Source: Bacillus sp. ISL-7 (lineage in GTDB: Bacteria; Bacillota; Bacilli; Bacillales_B; DSM-18226). From it: 64,000 nt of DNA. Both the position numbers and the translations under genes were made by a program. Where the stretch lies: the NCBI RefSeq assembly GCF_018613065.1, contig NZ_JAGGQW010000017.1:36359-100358 (forward strand). The letters run 5' to 3'. The notes beneath the pieces are model-generated. The model did no database searches and was not told the origin of the DNA. It was given only the letters and a program-made list of their open reading frames with translations. Every line of letters begins with the position of its first letter. Position 1 is the stretch's first letter. Shown piece after piece: positions 36,387 through 44,982 of the stretch.

Positions 36387-36461
36387 ATCAAATAAACTTG
36401 ATACGTTCATGATATATCCAAAATTTTCATGTGTCAATTGATTAAATCAAAAAAAGTTGAT
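36387..36461. promoter_or_regulatory. ArsR operator dyads 3 and 4
   Basis: ATCAA-N6-TTGAT at 36387-36402 (touching the arsR start, autoregulation) and at 36446-36461. Confidence 0.75.
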
Positions 36462-36514
36462 TTAAACTTATATTTTATTATATTTCAGAGAAGCTAAAAT
36501 GATACAAATAAAAA

Positions 36515-36621
36515 ATCAATTTTTTTTGATAAAGGGGTAGTAATTAGAAAAAAGTGCTAATATACTGAAACTGTAAATCAAGAAAAGTTGATTTATTGAT
36601 TATAAATCAAAAATATTTGAT
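36515..36621. promoter_or_regulatory. ArsR operator dyads 5, 6 and 7
   Basis: ATCAA-N6-TTGAT at 36515-36530, 36577-36592 and 36606-36621, in front of the divergent arsI pseudogene. Confidence 0.75.
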
Positions 36622-36651
36622 TTATAAAAAATCATGAGGGAGTTGTTAATA

Positions 36652-37098
36652 ATGAAAATGCATATTGGAGTCAATGTAACGGATTTAGAATAGTCAATTG
36701 AGTTTTATACTAAAGTATTTAATACGGAGCCTGTAAAGGTTAAACCAGACTATGCCAAGTTTTTACTTGATGATCCTGGACTCAACTTCACTTTAAACTT
36801 AAAAGACGCTGTTTCAGGAAACCAGGTAGGGCATTTTGGCTTTCAAGTGGAAAATCAAGAAGAAGTTCTTCAGCATATAGACCGTTTAGAAAAATTAGGT
36901 TTTTTTGCACGTGAGGAAATGGATGTTACCTGTTGCTATGCTACTCAAGATAAATTTTGGGTAACAGACCCAGACGGAAACGAGTGGGAGTTCTTTTATA
37001 CAAAAGGTGATGTAGAGACTATGAAAACTGAATCAACATGTTGCGCAACTCAACCAATAAAAGTAGAAATCAAAAACTCTTCATCTTGTTGCTCATAA
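36652..37098 (+). pseudogene. arsI: ArsI-type C-As lyase (glyoxalase-fold) with an amber codon
   Basis: ATG 36652 after GAGGGAG opens MKMHIGVNVTDLE, then TAG at 36691 (codon 14), then an uninterrupted frame to 37098: SIEFYTKVFNTEPVKVKPDY, GHFGFQV, the thiol pair in TCCYATQDKFW, DPDGNEWEFFY, and a Cys-rich tail. This matches ArsI/CadI dioxygenases that remove organic groups from trivalent organoarsenicals; the two adjacent cysteines bind arsenic. Apart from the stop, the gene is full length (148 codons), so the loss looks recent, or the stop is suppressed, or there is a sequencing error. Confidence 0.85.
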
Positions 37099-37162
37099 GA
37101 TTGGATAGCATCATGCTCTCCTTCCCTTTTTATTCCGCATAACAAATTCAAAATTAATAGAT

Positions 37163-37464
37163 ATGAATTTAGGTGAACTGACGTTGATTAATGATGAAAT
37201 ACAAAGCTTTTTGAAAGCTTTGGCTAGTGAAAAGAGACAGGAAATAATGTTTCTATTTTTGGATAGAAAAGAGGTAACTGTAAACCAGTTGCAGAGTTGG
37301 TTGGAATTAGCCAATCAACAGCTTCTGAGCAATTAACAATATTAAAAAAAGCAGGATTATTATTTTCCCGTAAGGAAGGCAAGGGAGTTTTTTATTCCAC
37401 AAACAAAAACAAAATCATGGAATTACTGCAAGATCTAAATAAGTTATTGATTGCCTGTTGCTAA
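37163..37464 (+). pseudogene. Second ArsR-family regulator, frameshifted
   Basis: ATG 37163 (MNLGELTLINDEIQSFLKAL) follows ArsR-like sequence to about 37290. A one-base shift then gives VAELVGISQSTASEQLTILK and KAGLLFSRKEGKGVFYS, ending ...LLIACC at 37464. The DNA-recognition helix lies after the frameshift, so the product is inactive. C-terminal CC is typical for arsenic-sensing members. Confidence 0.8.
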
Positions 37465-37545
37465 ATGGACGTGTAGAAAAAACTATATGTTCATTATTTT
37501 TAATAAAACATATCGTTAAATAACGATATGTAAGGAGAAGATGAT

Positions 37546-38270
37546 ATGGAAAATACATTCGATTGTATAGTTATTGGAGGAGGTCAAGCAGGATTAGCAT
37601 CATCGTATTACCTGAAAAAGTGGGGACTAAAGTATTTGATTCTTGAGGCAACCGAACAGGTAGCAGGCTCCTGGCAAAAGTATTATGATGGCTTAACCTT
37701 ATTTTCTCCAGCAAGATATTCATCACTCCCATCCTGCGATTCAAATTGCCTATGAATTAGCCCAGGTTTCAAGAGTGTCCCTTGCAACCAGAAACCCGAT
37801 TTCTTATACACCACAGCGAATTTTAGGAAAAGACATTCATTTCTGGTTGAAAGTAACTGGTGTTGATACGCTACCTTATGGTAGAAAATTCTCCATGAAT
37901 ACGTCAGTTATGGATACAGGGGTCTATAAAGAAGCTATATTAAATAATCCCCGATAGTAAGCCGATGTTCACTAACTATACAGAAGAAGGTGTAATGTGG
38001 AGTGATGGCGGAGAGGAAAAAGTAGATTCGGTTATTTATGCTACTGGTTATAAGCCAAATATTAATCATTTAACATCACTAAAAGATGCGATACATCATT
38101 CAGGTAACCCAATGCAACATAAAGGGATTAGCAATAAGATTGATGGGCTATATTACGTGGGTCTTTCAGGACAACGAACTCTTTCCTCAGCAACCATTCG
38201 GGGTGTCGGAGCAGATGCAAAATACATTGTTAAGCATTTAAAAAAACACATCGATATTAGTTTGAAATAA
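37546..38270 (+). pseudogene. ArsO-like flavin monooxygenase with internal deletion
   Basis: Starts well: AGGAG and ATG 37546, GGGQAGLASSYYLKKWG (FAD site), EQVAGSWQKYYDGLTLFSPARYSSLP. After about 37725 roughly 100 residues are missing and the frame changes to IQIAYELAQVSRVSLATRNP. A second shift near 37958 leads to the C-terminal YATGYKPNINHL and GLSGQRTLSSATIRGVG. The family is that of flavin-containing monooxygenases found in ars operons. Confidence 0.75.
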
Positions 38271-38278
38271 TTGATATA

Positions 38279-38308
38279 CCCCTTGGGATTAATGCCAAGG
38301 GGTTATGT
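38279..38308 (+). terminator. Terminator of the ars remnant
   Basis: CCCCTTGG (38279-38286) pairs with CCAAGGGG (38295-38302), then TTATGTTT. Confidence 0.75.
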
Positions 38309-38348
38309 TTGAAATACCGTTGGTTGTTTATACATTTTACTCCTGAAT

Positions 38349-38492
38349 TTGTCCTCCGGTTTGTCCTCCGATGTTTTATATTTCATTTAATTCATTTAAG
38401 TCGAACTTTTTATAAATGTTGATTTAGAGCCTTTTTTTATACACTATTTCTTTCTATTATATCTCAAAATGAATGGGCGGCATGATGTAATA
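38349..38492 (+). repeat. Direct repeat A, ends in groEL 3'-end sequence
   Basis: About 144 bp, 85-90% identical by eye to 55753-55895. It begins with two TTGTCCTCC units and ends with ATGGGCGGCATGATGTAA (38473-38490), which read in frame is MGGMM-stop, the C-terminus of Bacillaceae GroEL. The preceding codon is TGA, so only the tail of the gene is here. Interpreted as the right junction of an element that integrates at groEL. Confidence 0.8.
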
Positions 38493-38593
38493 AGGGGATA
38501 ACCCTGTTATATCAACGTTCGCACCGATATAATAGTTCGCTTGTCCTCGTTTCACAAAACACGATGAACGGTGACAAAAGAATACCCAACTAT

Positions 38594-38643
38594 AAAAGAA
38601 GGCCTTCCATCAGTTTTCTAAACTGTTGGGAGGCCTTTTCTTC
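38594..38643. terminator. Terminator-like hairpin
   Basis: AAAAGAAGGCCTTCC pairs with GGGAGGCCTTTTCTTCT with an inner CAG/CTG stem. Orphan. Between 38493 and 38593 nothing is recognised. Confidence 0.7.
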
Positions 38644-38821
38644 TATATGACACGACGTGTTATATTATTCAACCAAAATGTATTTTTGACTTAGCTTAAA
38701 TGCTTATTAATGATACCCTTGGTCATATGGAAGTAATCTTTCTTCAACCTGATCCCATTAGCATAAAGAAAGCGCCTCTACTATTGTAGAAACGCTTCCA
38801 TTTAATTAAATCCCTTTCATT

Positions 38822-38908
38822 ATGCTTCCTCAGCCTTTGGTTCAATCATAGTAAATAGAATGAGAAGAATCAGTAATGCGCTTCCCGCAAAGAATAAAAA
38901 CACTGGAT
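38822..38908 (-). pseudogene. C-terminal tail of an MFS transporter
   Basis: Reverse strand encodes FLFFAGSALLILLILFTMIE then PKAEEA and stop, a last membrane helix plus acidic tail. A hairpin with minus-strand T-run (38768-38802) follows, as expected after a gene end. The rest of the gene is absent. Confidence 0.5.
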
Positions 38909-39094
38909 GTTATTTATGAAAGGATAGATTGTATATGAGTTCGATAACCAGAAAAATTAAAAAGGTCTTTAGTAATTAAAAAATAGATTCTCTTGAATAC
39001 AAGGTGCTCGCTAGAATCTATGAAAACTTTGCCAGGTATATAATTTATCCTATGCGATAAGAGTAAAGTTGTTTTAGCTCTCTGTGCATTGCTA

Positions 39095-39203
39095 TATAGT
39101 CATTATTTCTTTTTTAGTTAATTGACTTGAATGTTGTTTTTTAATAATAATGACAAATAATCTTGCTAATAAACAGAAAACTCCTGCCAAGAAGAATGCC
39201 CAC
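39095..39203 (-). pseudogene. Second MFS transporter C-terminal remnant
   Basis: VPTWAFFLAGVFCLLARLFV then IIIKKQHSSQLTKKEIMTI and stop: last helix and basic tail of a 12-helix transporter. It is cut off abruptly at about 39203, where group II intron-like sequence begins. The stretch 38909-39094 has no recognisable content. Confidence 0.5.
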
Positions 39204-39292
39204 GTTGGAACGCCGTATGCGGTGAATGTCGCACGTACGGTGTGGATAGGGGGAAAAGGTGGCGATAAATTCAAAGCCTTACCTATCTGTAT
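39204..39292 (+). mobile_element. 3' end fragment of a group II intron
   Basis: CGCCGTATGCGGTGAA...GTCGCACGTACGGTGTGG forms the hairpin seen after the reverse transcriptase gene. It is followed by AGGGGGAAAAGGTGGCGATA and CCTTACCTATCTGTATC, the usual 3' terminal region of bacterial group II introns. No reverse transcriptase ORF remains. Recognition is from memory of such introns. Confidence 0.55.
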
Positions 39293-39348
39293 CAAGAAGA
39301 AGGTCGCCTTTTTTCTTTTTCCACAAGTAATATTGTGAAATGTTTAAT

Positions 39349-39690
39349 GAGTCATGATCCGATTATTTTTGCTTTAGCAAACCCTGTACCGGAAATTATG
39401 CCGGAAGAGGCGAAACAAGCGGGGGCCCTTGTAGTGGGGACCGGGCGTTCTAACCTGCCTAATCAAATTAATAATGTACTGGTATTTCCCGGAATTTTTC
39501 GCGGTGACTAGATGTTAGGACCAAAGAAATTAACGAGGAAATGAAGATTGCAGCCGTTCATGCTATTGCGGATTTGGTTACAACCGAGGAGCTTAATGCC
39601 AGATCCAAGGGTAGCAGCGCAGGTTGCGGCAGCTGTTGCTAAAAGTGCAACGAAACGAATGTTGGCCAAAAGGTTGTTCATGCAGATTAA
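39349..39690 (+). pseudogene. C-terminal remnant of NAD-malic enzyme
   Basis: [20 protein letters not shown] then [20 protein letters not shown] and [10 protein letters not shown] match the malic enzyme core. A frameshift at the TAG near 39509 leads to [20 protein letters not shown] and ELNARSKG, with a further shift before DPRVAAQVAAAVAKSA. N-terminal half absent. Confidence 0.8.
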
Positions 39691-39750
39691 GCAAAAAGCA
39701 GATAAAAATAAATGCTTGACAATTTAAAAAGGTTCATGGATTATATAGTT

Positions 39751-39844
39751 ATGAATACGCTCACAATATTGAAAAACATTAATTTATTCAGTGTTTGATG
39801 GTTATATAAAATATTTTTTTAACAAAGGTTGCATACGTATGCAA
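39751..39844 (+). promoter_or_regulatory. LacI-type operator pair before the hisD-like remnant
   Basis: Distal ATGAATAC half-site at 39751; proximal perfect palindrome TTGCATACGTATGCAA at 39829-39844. A -35-like TTGACA lies at 39716-39721. The layout copies that in front of the intact gene at 43234. Confidence 0.75.
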
Positions 39845-39860
39845 AAAAGGAGGGGGCATC

Positions 39861-40069
39861 ATGGCAAAATTTTTAAAAACCGGTAAAAGTAAAGCAGATA
39901 TTGCAAAAGCAGATGCACAAAATTTGTACCTATCAAAAAGTATACGGAAGCAACAGCCATGATTGGTGAATACTGTGCACGCCTTTGCGAGCTTGAGAAC
40001 TTCACTGCCCACGCGGAACAAACAAAATTGCGTGTTCGCCGTTACGGGAAAGTAGAAGCAAGCAAGTAA
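39861..40069 (+). pseudogene. Internally deleted copy of the histidinol-dehydrogenase-like gene
   Basis: Encodes [20 protein letters not shown], then after a deletion of about 360 codons [20 protein letters not shown] and the C-terminus [12 protein letters not shown]. Both ends are over 85% like the intact gene at 43234-44520. AGGAGGGG precedes the ATG. The promoter and operators are intact, so this is a duplicate of the 43-kb locus that lost its middle. Confidence 0.88.
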
Positions 40070-40097
40070 GCATCTTTATAAATTATTCAGCCAAATA

Positions 40098-40126
40098 AAA
40101 CACCGGAATTTTTCCGGTGTTTTTCT
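40098..40126 (+). terminator. Terminator
   Basis: AAACACCGGAA (40098-40108) pairs with TTCCGGTGTTT (40112-40122), then T-run. Confidence 0.9.
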
Positions 40127-40214
40127 TGCAAGATAGAAAGGATCATAGTTTGGAAGCTTGGAAAATTAGTTTTTAGGGGAGCATTAATTTTCATCCGAAA
40201 GAGGAGAGTCAAAA

Positions 40215-40976
40215 ATGTCATATTTTAGTGAGTTAGTTGGTCAAAAGGTACTGGTGACGGGTGGAAACAAAGGAATTGGCAAAGATATAGCCATCGCTTT
40301 TGCTAAACTTGGAGCTGATGTAGTGATTGCGGGCAGGGATGAAACGACCCTTATTTCCACTGCTGGACTTCTGCAAACCTATAATCCAAAATCTTCTTTT
40401 GTAAAGGCGGATATGCAGCAGGTAAAAAGTATTCGCAGCATGGTAGATTTTGCGAATGAGCATCTTGGTGGGCTGGATGTGGTCGTAAACAATGCTGGCA
40501 TCAATATTCCGAAGCCTGCGATGGAAGTAACCGAAGAAGATTGGGACTGCGTTATTGATACCAATCTTAAGGGGACGTTTTTCTGTGCGCAGCAGGCAGG
40601 AAAATATATGATTCCGCAAGGGAAAGGGAAAATTATCAATATTGTATCACAAATGGCGTTTGTCGGTTATATCAAGCGTGCAGCCTACTGTTCCAGTAAA
40701 GGCGGGGCCGTGCAATTAACAAAAGCACTGGCGGTTGAGTGGGCTCCTTTTAATGTCAAAGTAAATGCCGTTGCCCCTACATTTATCGAAACAGAGTTTA
40801 CTCAAAAGATGTTTACCGACCAAGCTTTTTATCAGGATGTGTTATCGAGGATTCCGCTTGGAAAATTGGCTCAACCATCAGATGTAACTGGGGCCGTGTT
40901 ATTCTTAGCATCGGATTTGGCTAATTTTATAACAGGCGAGACGATCCGTGTTGATGGGGGCTGGACCGCTATTTAG
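40215..40976 (+). CDS. Short-chain dehydrogenase/reductase
   Basis: 253 residues. NAD(P) site TGGNKGIGKDIA, NNAG, catalytic Ser in NIVSQMAF, Tyr-Lys in YCSSKGG, and C-terminal GGWTAI. Resembles the gluconate 5-dehydrogenase/3-oxoacyl-ACP reductase-like branch, substrate unknown. GAGGAG precedes the ATG at 40215. It is followed closely by the 3-hydroxyacyl-CoA dehydrogenase-like gene and the LacI regulator, so the three form one transcription unit that, with the hisD-like gene, probably handles a polyol or hydroxy-acid. Confidence 0.88.
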   Translation: MSYFSELVGQKVLVTGGNKGIGKDIAIAFAKLGADVVIAGRDETTLISTAGLLQTYNPKSSFVKADMQQVKSIRSMVDFANEHLGGLDVVVNNAGINIPKPAMEVTEEDWDCVIDTNLKGTFFCAQQAGKYMIPQGKGKIINIVSQMAFVGYIKRAAYCSSKGGAVQLTKALAVEWAPFNVKVNAVAPTFIETEFTQKMFTDQAFYQDVLSRIPLGKLAQPSDVTGAVLFLASDLANFITGETIRVDGGWTAI

Positions 40977-41022
40977 AACGGTAAATTATGAAACTAGCAA
41001 AAAAGGGAGAATGAGCTGGGTA

Positions 41023-41976
41023 ATGGAAAAACTATCAATTTTAGGTTCAGGGACAATGGGCCATTCAATTGCGCTTTCCGCCTCTATGGCTGGATTTTTC
41101 GTTAAGGTTTGGGGAATCAGTGAAGAGGATATCAAACGTGGACAACAGGATCTTCAAGGAAAGCTTGAAGTTTTAGCAGCAGAAAAAGTAATAACTGAAT
41201 CGGGGAAAAAGGAAATTCAAGACAGGATCGTATTCATGGCCTCGATGAAGGAGTGTATCAGCAATGCCACCTTTATCATTGAAGCCGTTCCTGAGAATTT
41301 GGAACTTAAACAAGACTTGTATAAGCAACTTGATGAACAATGTGGAACAGGTGTCATTTTGGCAAGCAATACGTCTGGACTCAGCCCAACGGCGATTGCA
41401 GCATCTATGGTTCATCCGGAACGAATGGTCGTGACGCATTTCTGGAATCCTGGCCATTTGATTCCGTTGGTTGAAGTGGTTCGCGGTGAGAAGACATCCG
41501 ACACAACGGTCAAGCGGGCATTGGCATTGTTAACGGCAATGGGGAAAAAACCAATTGAGGTAAAAAAAGATATTCTCGGTTCAATTGTGAATCGATTGCA
41601 ATATGCTCTGTTTAGAGAAGCGCAAAATATATTGGAAATGGGTGCCGCAACGGTTGAGGATATTGATGCAGCAGTCCGCTACAGCATCGGCCGGCGCCTC
41701 CCGGTTACAGGTCCGTTTATGACTGCCGATATGGGCGGACTGGATGTATTTGATAATATATCAAGCTACCTTTTTCAAGATTTGTCCGTTGCACCGGCCT
41801 CCCTTGGTTCGATGCGAATGTTAGTCGATGAAGGGAAGTACGGGCAGAAAAATGGGAGAGGTTTTTATGAGTGGACTCCTGAATTCTCAAATAAAATGAA
41901 CAAACAGCGTGAAAAAGAATTGATCAGATGGTTAAAACAGGACCTTCTGGACCATAAGAACTCACCTGTGATATAA
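41023..41976 (+). CDS. 3-hydroxyacyl-CoA dehydrogenase-family protein
   Basis: 317 residues from ATG 41023 (MEKLSILGSGTMGHSIA), which puts the Rossmann glycines at the usual place; an ATG at 41011 directly touches the AGGGAG site. NAD domain GSGTMG, the catalytic region THFWNPGHLIPLVEVV (His of the dyad), and the C-terminal helical domain with YGQKNGRGFYEW. Single-domain enzymes of this size include 3-hydroxybutyryl-CoA, L-gulonate and L-carnitine dehydrogenases. A paralogue lies at 46481. The usual HFFNP is HFWNP here. Confidence 0.88.
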   Translation: MEKLSILGSGTMGHSIALSASMAGFFVKVWGISEEDIKRGQQDLQGKLEVLAAEKVITESGKKEIQDRIVFMASMKECISNATFIIEAVPENLELKQDLYKQLDEQCGTGVILASNTSGLSPTAIAASMVHPERMVVTHFWNPGHLIPLVEVVRGEKTSDTTVKRALALLTAMGKKPIEVKKDILGSIVNRLQYALFREAQNILEMGAATVEDIDAAVRYSIGRRLPVTGPFMTADMGGLDVFDNISSYLFQDLSVAPASLGSMRMLVDEGKYGQKNGRGFYEWTPEFSNKMNKQREKELIRWLKQDLLDHKNSPVI

Positions 41977-42008
41977 TCATGGAAAAATATGCGTGGAGGA
42001 AAAAGGCT

Positions 42009-43004
42009 GTGCAAAGAAATGTTACGGCCTCTGACGTGGCTAAATATTTAGGGATGTCCCAGTCCACTGTGTCCCGCGTGTTCACACCTGGGGCAAGTGT
42101 ATCGGAAGAAACGCGAAAAAAAGTACTTGAAGCGGCAAGGGAATTGGGCTATCGTCCAAATGCAATGGCCAGAAGTTTAATCACCAAAAAAAGCAATATG
42201 ATCGGTATCGTCATGGGTGATATTAAAAATCCCTTTTATCCTGAAGTTCTAAGCAAATTTTCGAGAGAGCTGGGCAGAAGGGGCTATCACGTTTTATTTG
42301 TTAATGCAGAAAATGACCAACTTAGCGGCGATGAAGTGAATCAATTTTTAGAATATAACGTGGAAGGGGTTGTCGTCACAGATGCCCTTTTTACCTCATC
42401 TGTGGCCAACTATTTTAAAGATAATAATATCCCGATTGTTTTGTTTAATAGATACAGCCAGGATCCCCTTTTTCATGCGGTCGCCTGTGATAACGTGGAT
42501 GGCGGCTATCAGATTGGAAAGTATTTAATTGAAAATGGGCATCACAATTTTGCTTTTATATCTGGAACTCATAATACATCAACCAGTCATGATCGGGAAA
42601 AAGGATTTCGGAATGCCCTCGTGGAAAGTGGATATAATTTGATCACAGACAATGGCGAGTACACTTATGAGGAAGCCTATCAGGCTGCCCTCCGTCTTTT
42701 CAACAGTAAAAATCCTCCGGATGCTATTTTTTGTGCCAATGACATTATGGCACTCGGAGCGATAGATGCTGCAAAAGAAATGGGAGTCCGCATTCCTGAG
42801 GATGTATCCATTGTCGGCTTTGATGATATTAGCATGGCGGCATGGTCCGCCTATTCGTTAACAACGTGGAAACAGCCTGTAAATGAAATGATTGAAGCAA
42901 CAATTGAGATACTGTTAGGTGAAAAAAGTGAATCGGAAAGCTTGTCCGTTAACAAGTCGATTAAAGGGCACCTTGTGGAAAGGAATTCAGTCGCACAACG
43001 TTAA
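42009..43004 (+). CDS. LacI-family transcriptional regulator
   Basis: 331 residues from GTG 42009, chosen because GGAGGA ends 8 nt upstream; the ATG at 41979 lacks a site. N-terminal helix-turn-helix [20 protein letters not shown] with the hinge [11 protein letters not shown], then a periplasmic-binding-like effector domain ([26 protein letters not shown]). Four TTGCATACGTATGCAA-like sites stand before the two hisD-like copies and are the likely targets. It is encoded between them, downstream of SDR and HAD genes. Confidence 0.92.
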   Translation: MQRNVTASDVAKYLGMSQSTVSRVFTPGASVSEETRKKVLEAARELGYRPNAMARSLITKKSNMIGIVMGDIKNPFYPEVLSKFSRELGRRGYHVLFVNAENDQLSGDEVNQFLEYNVEGVVVTDALFTSSVANYFKDNNIPIVLFNRYSQDPLFHAVACDNVDGGYQIGKYLIENGHHNFAFISGTHNTSTSHDREKGFRNALVESGYNLITDNGEYTYEEAYQAALRLFNSKNPPDAIFCANDIMALGAIDAAKEMGVRIPEDVSIVGFDDISMAAWSAYSLTTWKQPVNEMIEATIEILLGEKSESESLSVNKSIKGHLVERNSVAQR

Positions 43005-43034
43005 ACCAGTTCTCTGAAAGAGAGCTGGTTTTTT
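43003..43034 (+). terminator. lacI-family gene terminator
   Basis: AAACCAGTTCTCT (43003-43015) pairs with AGAGAGCTGGTTT (43019-43031, one G-T pair), then T-run. Confidence 0.9.
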
Positions 43035-43085
43035 ACTGTCCGTTGTTTAAGTACAAACCTATTAAATTAATTTGAAAATTTTTAT

Positions 43086-43212
43086 ATGAAAGCGCTTGAC
43101 AAAATAGAATAAGAGTTTTAATCTAAACATGTGATTGTTATGAATACGTATGCAAAATCATATTATCAAATGAGTTATATATTATTATTTAGGTATTTGC
43201 ATTCGTATTCAA
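43086..43212 (+). promoter_or_regulatory. Promoter with cre-like site and two LacI-type operators
   Basis: TGAAAGCGCTTGACA (43087-43101) joins a cre-like half to a -35 TTGACA (43096-43101); a -10-like TAATCT follows after 17 bp. Operators: ATGAATACGTATGCAA (43140-43155) and TTGCATTCGTATTCAA (43197-43212), each two changes from the palindrome at 39829. Confidence 0.72.
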
Positions 43213-43233
43213 CATATATAAGGAGGCGCCATC

Positions 43234-44520
43234 ATGGCTAAATTTTTAAAAACTGGTAAAAGCAAAGCAGATATTGCACAAGCAGACGCACAAGTCAGAG
43301 AAACTGTACAAAAGATTTTAGAAGATGTGGAAAAACGCGGGGATGAGGCTGTACGTGAACTATCCGCGAAATTTGATAAATGGTCTCCGGAAAGTTTCCG
43401 CCTGACACAAGAACAAATTGACGAAATTATCAAGAGTATTCCTGAACAGGACATTGAAGATATTAAATTTGCACAAGCCAACATTCGCCGTTTTGCTGAA
43501 GCACAAAAATCAGCGTTGCAGGATCTTGAAGTTGAAACATTGCCTGGAGTTATTTTAGGACATCGCAACATTCCAGTAAACAGCGTTGGCTGCTATATCC
43601 CAGGGGGACGTTATCCAATGCTTGCTTCCGCACATATGAGTGTGTTGACTGCAAAAGTAGCTGGCGTCAAACGCGTTATCGCATGCACACCGCCAATCAA
43701 CGGAGAAATTCCAGCCCATACGATCACTGCAATGGCATTGGCAGGTGCGGATGAAATTTATCTTCTAGGCGGCGTCCAAGCCATGGCTGCAATGGCACTT
43801 GGAACGGAGACCATTGAACCTGTTGACATGTTGGTAGGACCAGGAAATGCCTTTGTTGCAGAAGCAAAACGCCAATTGTTCGGTAAAGTGGGTATTGACC
43901 TTTTAGCCGGCCCAACTGAAACACTTGTGATTGCAGATGAAACTGCAGATGCAGAAATGGTGGCAACTGATTTACTTGGACAAGCTGAACACGGCCCTAC
44001 ATCTCCATGTGCGTTAATTACAACATCTGAAAAATTAGCTCAAGAAACATTAGTGGAAATTGAGCGTCAATTGAAGCTTCTACCTACCGGAGAAATCGCA
44101 CGCATCGCATGGGAAGACAACGGTATTATTATTTTAGTTGATAGCTTGGAAGAAGCTGTAGTAGAAGGCGACAAACTGGCATATGAGCATGTTCAAATCT
44201 TAACGGAAGATCCAGAATATTTCCGTCAGAACATGACCAACTTCGGTGCATTGTTCCTTGGAAAAGAAACAAACGTAGCATATGGGGATAAAGTAATCGG
44301 TACCAACCATACACTTCCAACGAAAGGTGCAGCGCGTTATACTGGCGGACTTTGGGTAGGAAAGTTCATCAAAACTTGTACTTACCAAAAAGTATCACCT
44401 GAAGCAACAGCCATGATTGGCGAATACTGTGCACGCCTTTGTGAACTTGAGAACTTTGCTGCTCATGCAGAGCAGGCAAAGTTGCGTGTTCGCCGTTATG
44501 GGAAAGTAGAAGCAAAGTAA
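43234..44520 (+). CDS. Histidinol-dehydrogenase-family alcohol dehydrogenase (HpsN-like)
   Basis: 428 residues. Zn-dependent HisD fold: [37 protein letters not shown], zinc ligands in LLGQAEHGP, the YEHVQI Glu-His pair, [19 protein letters not shown], and FAAHAEQ. It is not in a histidine operon, and the AGPTE sequence is that of the catabolic branch that includes sulfopropanediol 3-dehydrogenase. It would oxidise a primary alcohol to acid in two NAD steps. No sulfolactate lyase gene is here, so the substrate is open. AAGGAGGCG precedes the ATG. Confidence 0.82.
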   Translation: MAKFLKTGKSKADIAQADAQVRETVQKILEDVEKRGDEAVRELSAKFDKWSPESFRLTQEQIDEIIKSIPEQDIEDIKFAQANIRRFAEAQKSALQDLEVETLPGVILGHRNIPVNSVGCYIPGGRYPMLASAHMSVLTAKVAGVKRVIACTPPINGEIPAHTITAMALAGADEIYLLGGVQAMAAMALGTETIEPVDMLVGPGNAFVAEAKRQLFGKVGIDLLAGPTETLVIADETADAEMVATDLLGQAEHGPTSPCALITTSEKLAQETLVEIERQLKLLPTGEIARIAWEDNGIIILVDSLEEAVVEGDKLAYEHVQILTEDPEYFRQNMTNFGALFLGKETNVAYGDKVIGTNHTLPTKGAARYTGGLWVGKFIKTCTYQKVSPEATAMIGEYCARLCELENFAAHAEQAKLRVRRYGKVEAK

Positions 44521-44565
44521 GGGGAAGTCAAAAGAAACTGACGAGACCACTTAAATTGAAAGAAC

Positions 44566-44607
44566 AGATTAAAAGAGGAAACGCACATTGCGATCCTCTT
44601 TTAATCT
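44566..44607 (+). terminator. hisD-like gene terminator
   Basis: AGATTAAAAGAGGA (44566-44579) pairs perfectly with TCCTCTTTTAATCT (44594-44607). No T-run beyond the arm. Confidence 0.75.
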
Positions 44608-44701
44608 ACTATAAAGCTAGTAATTTAACTTATCTTCCTGGCCTAAGGGAGACTTTTACAACAATTTTTTAGTGTAAGAACACCCCCATTGTTTAGATAA
44701 A

Positions 44702-44721
44702 CATTCCGTATTTACGGAATG
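44702..44721 (+). promoter_or_regulatory. Enhancer dyad of the 44.8-kb sigma-54 promoter
   Basis: CATTCCGTA-TT-TACGGAATG, perfect 9-bp arms, nested in outer ATTGTT/AACAAT. Forty bases upstream of the -24/-12 element. Likely bound by the adjacent PAS/Fis regulator before it was broken. Confidence 0.65.
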
Positions 44722-44761
44722 ATAACAATAGGTAAAGTCCTTTAAAATCAGTTTTTCATGT

Positions 44762-44777
44762 TGGCACGATGTTTGCA
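44762..44777 (+). promoter_or_regulatory. Sigma-54 promoter before 3-hydroxybutyrate dehydrogenase
   Basis: TGGCACG-N4-TTGCA with GG-N10-GC spacing, practically identical to the aco promoter. The leader to the ATG at 44983 is about 200 nt. Confidence 0.9.
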
Positions 44778-44982
44778 TACTAAACAAAAGGGGAGAAAAA
44801 TTAAATAACATATTGGGAAGGAGCTTAGAAATTATTGGCGCGGCTTAAGGCATATGAAAAAGATCATTTTAGTCTTAAATGAACTTTTTCATACGAAAAC
44901 AGACTTTTTTATACCTTATTTTGAAGATAGACAAAGGTTCATTTTTAGAGATCATGAAAATACCAAAAAGGAGGAGTTAAGC

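Noticed and set aside
43234..44520. Annotation as biosynthetic HisD
   Set aside because: No other his genes nearby, LacI-type control and a catabolic neighbourhood; the sequence belongs to the HpsN-like branch.
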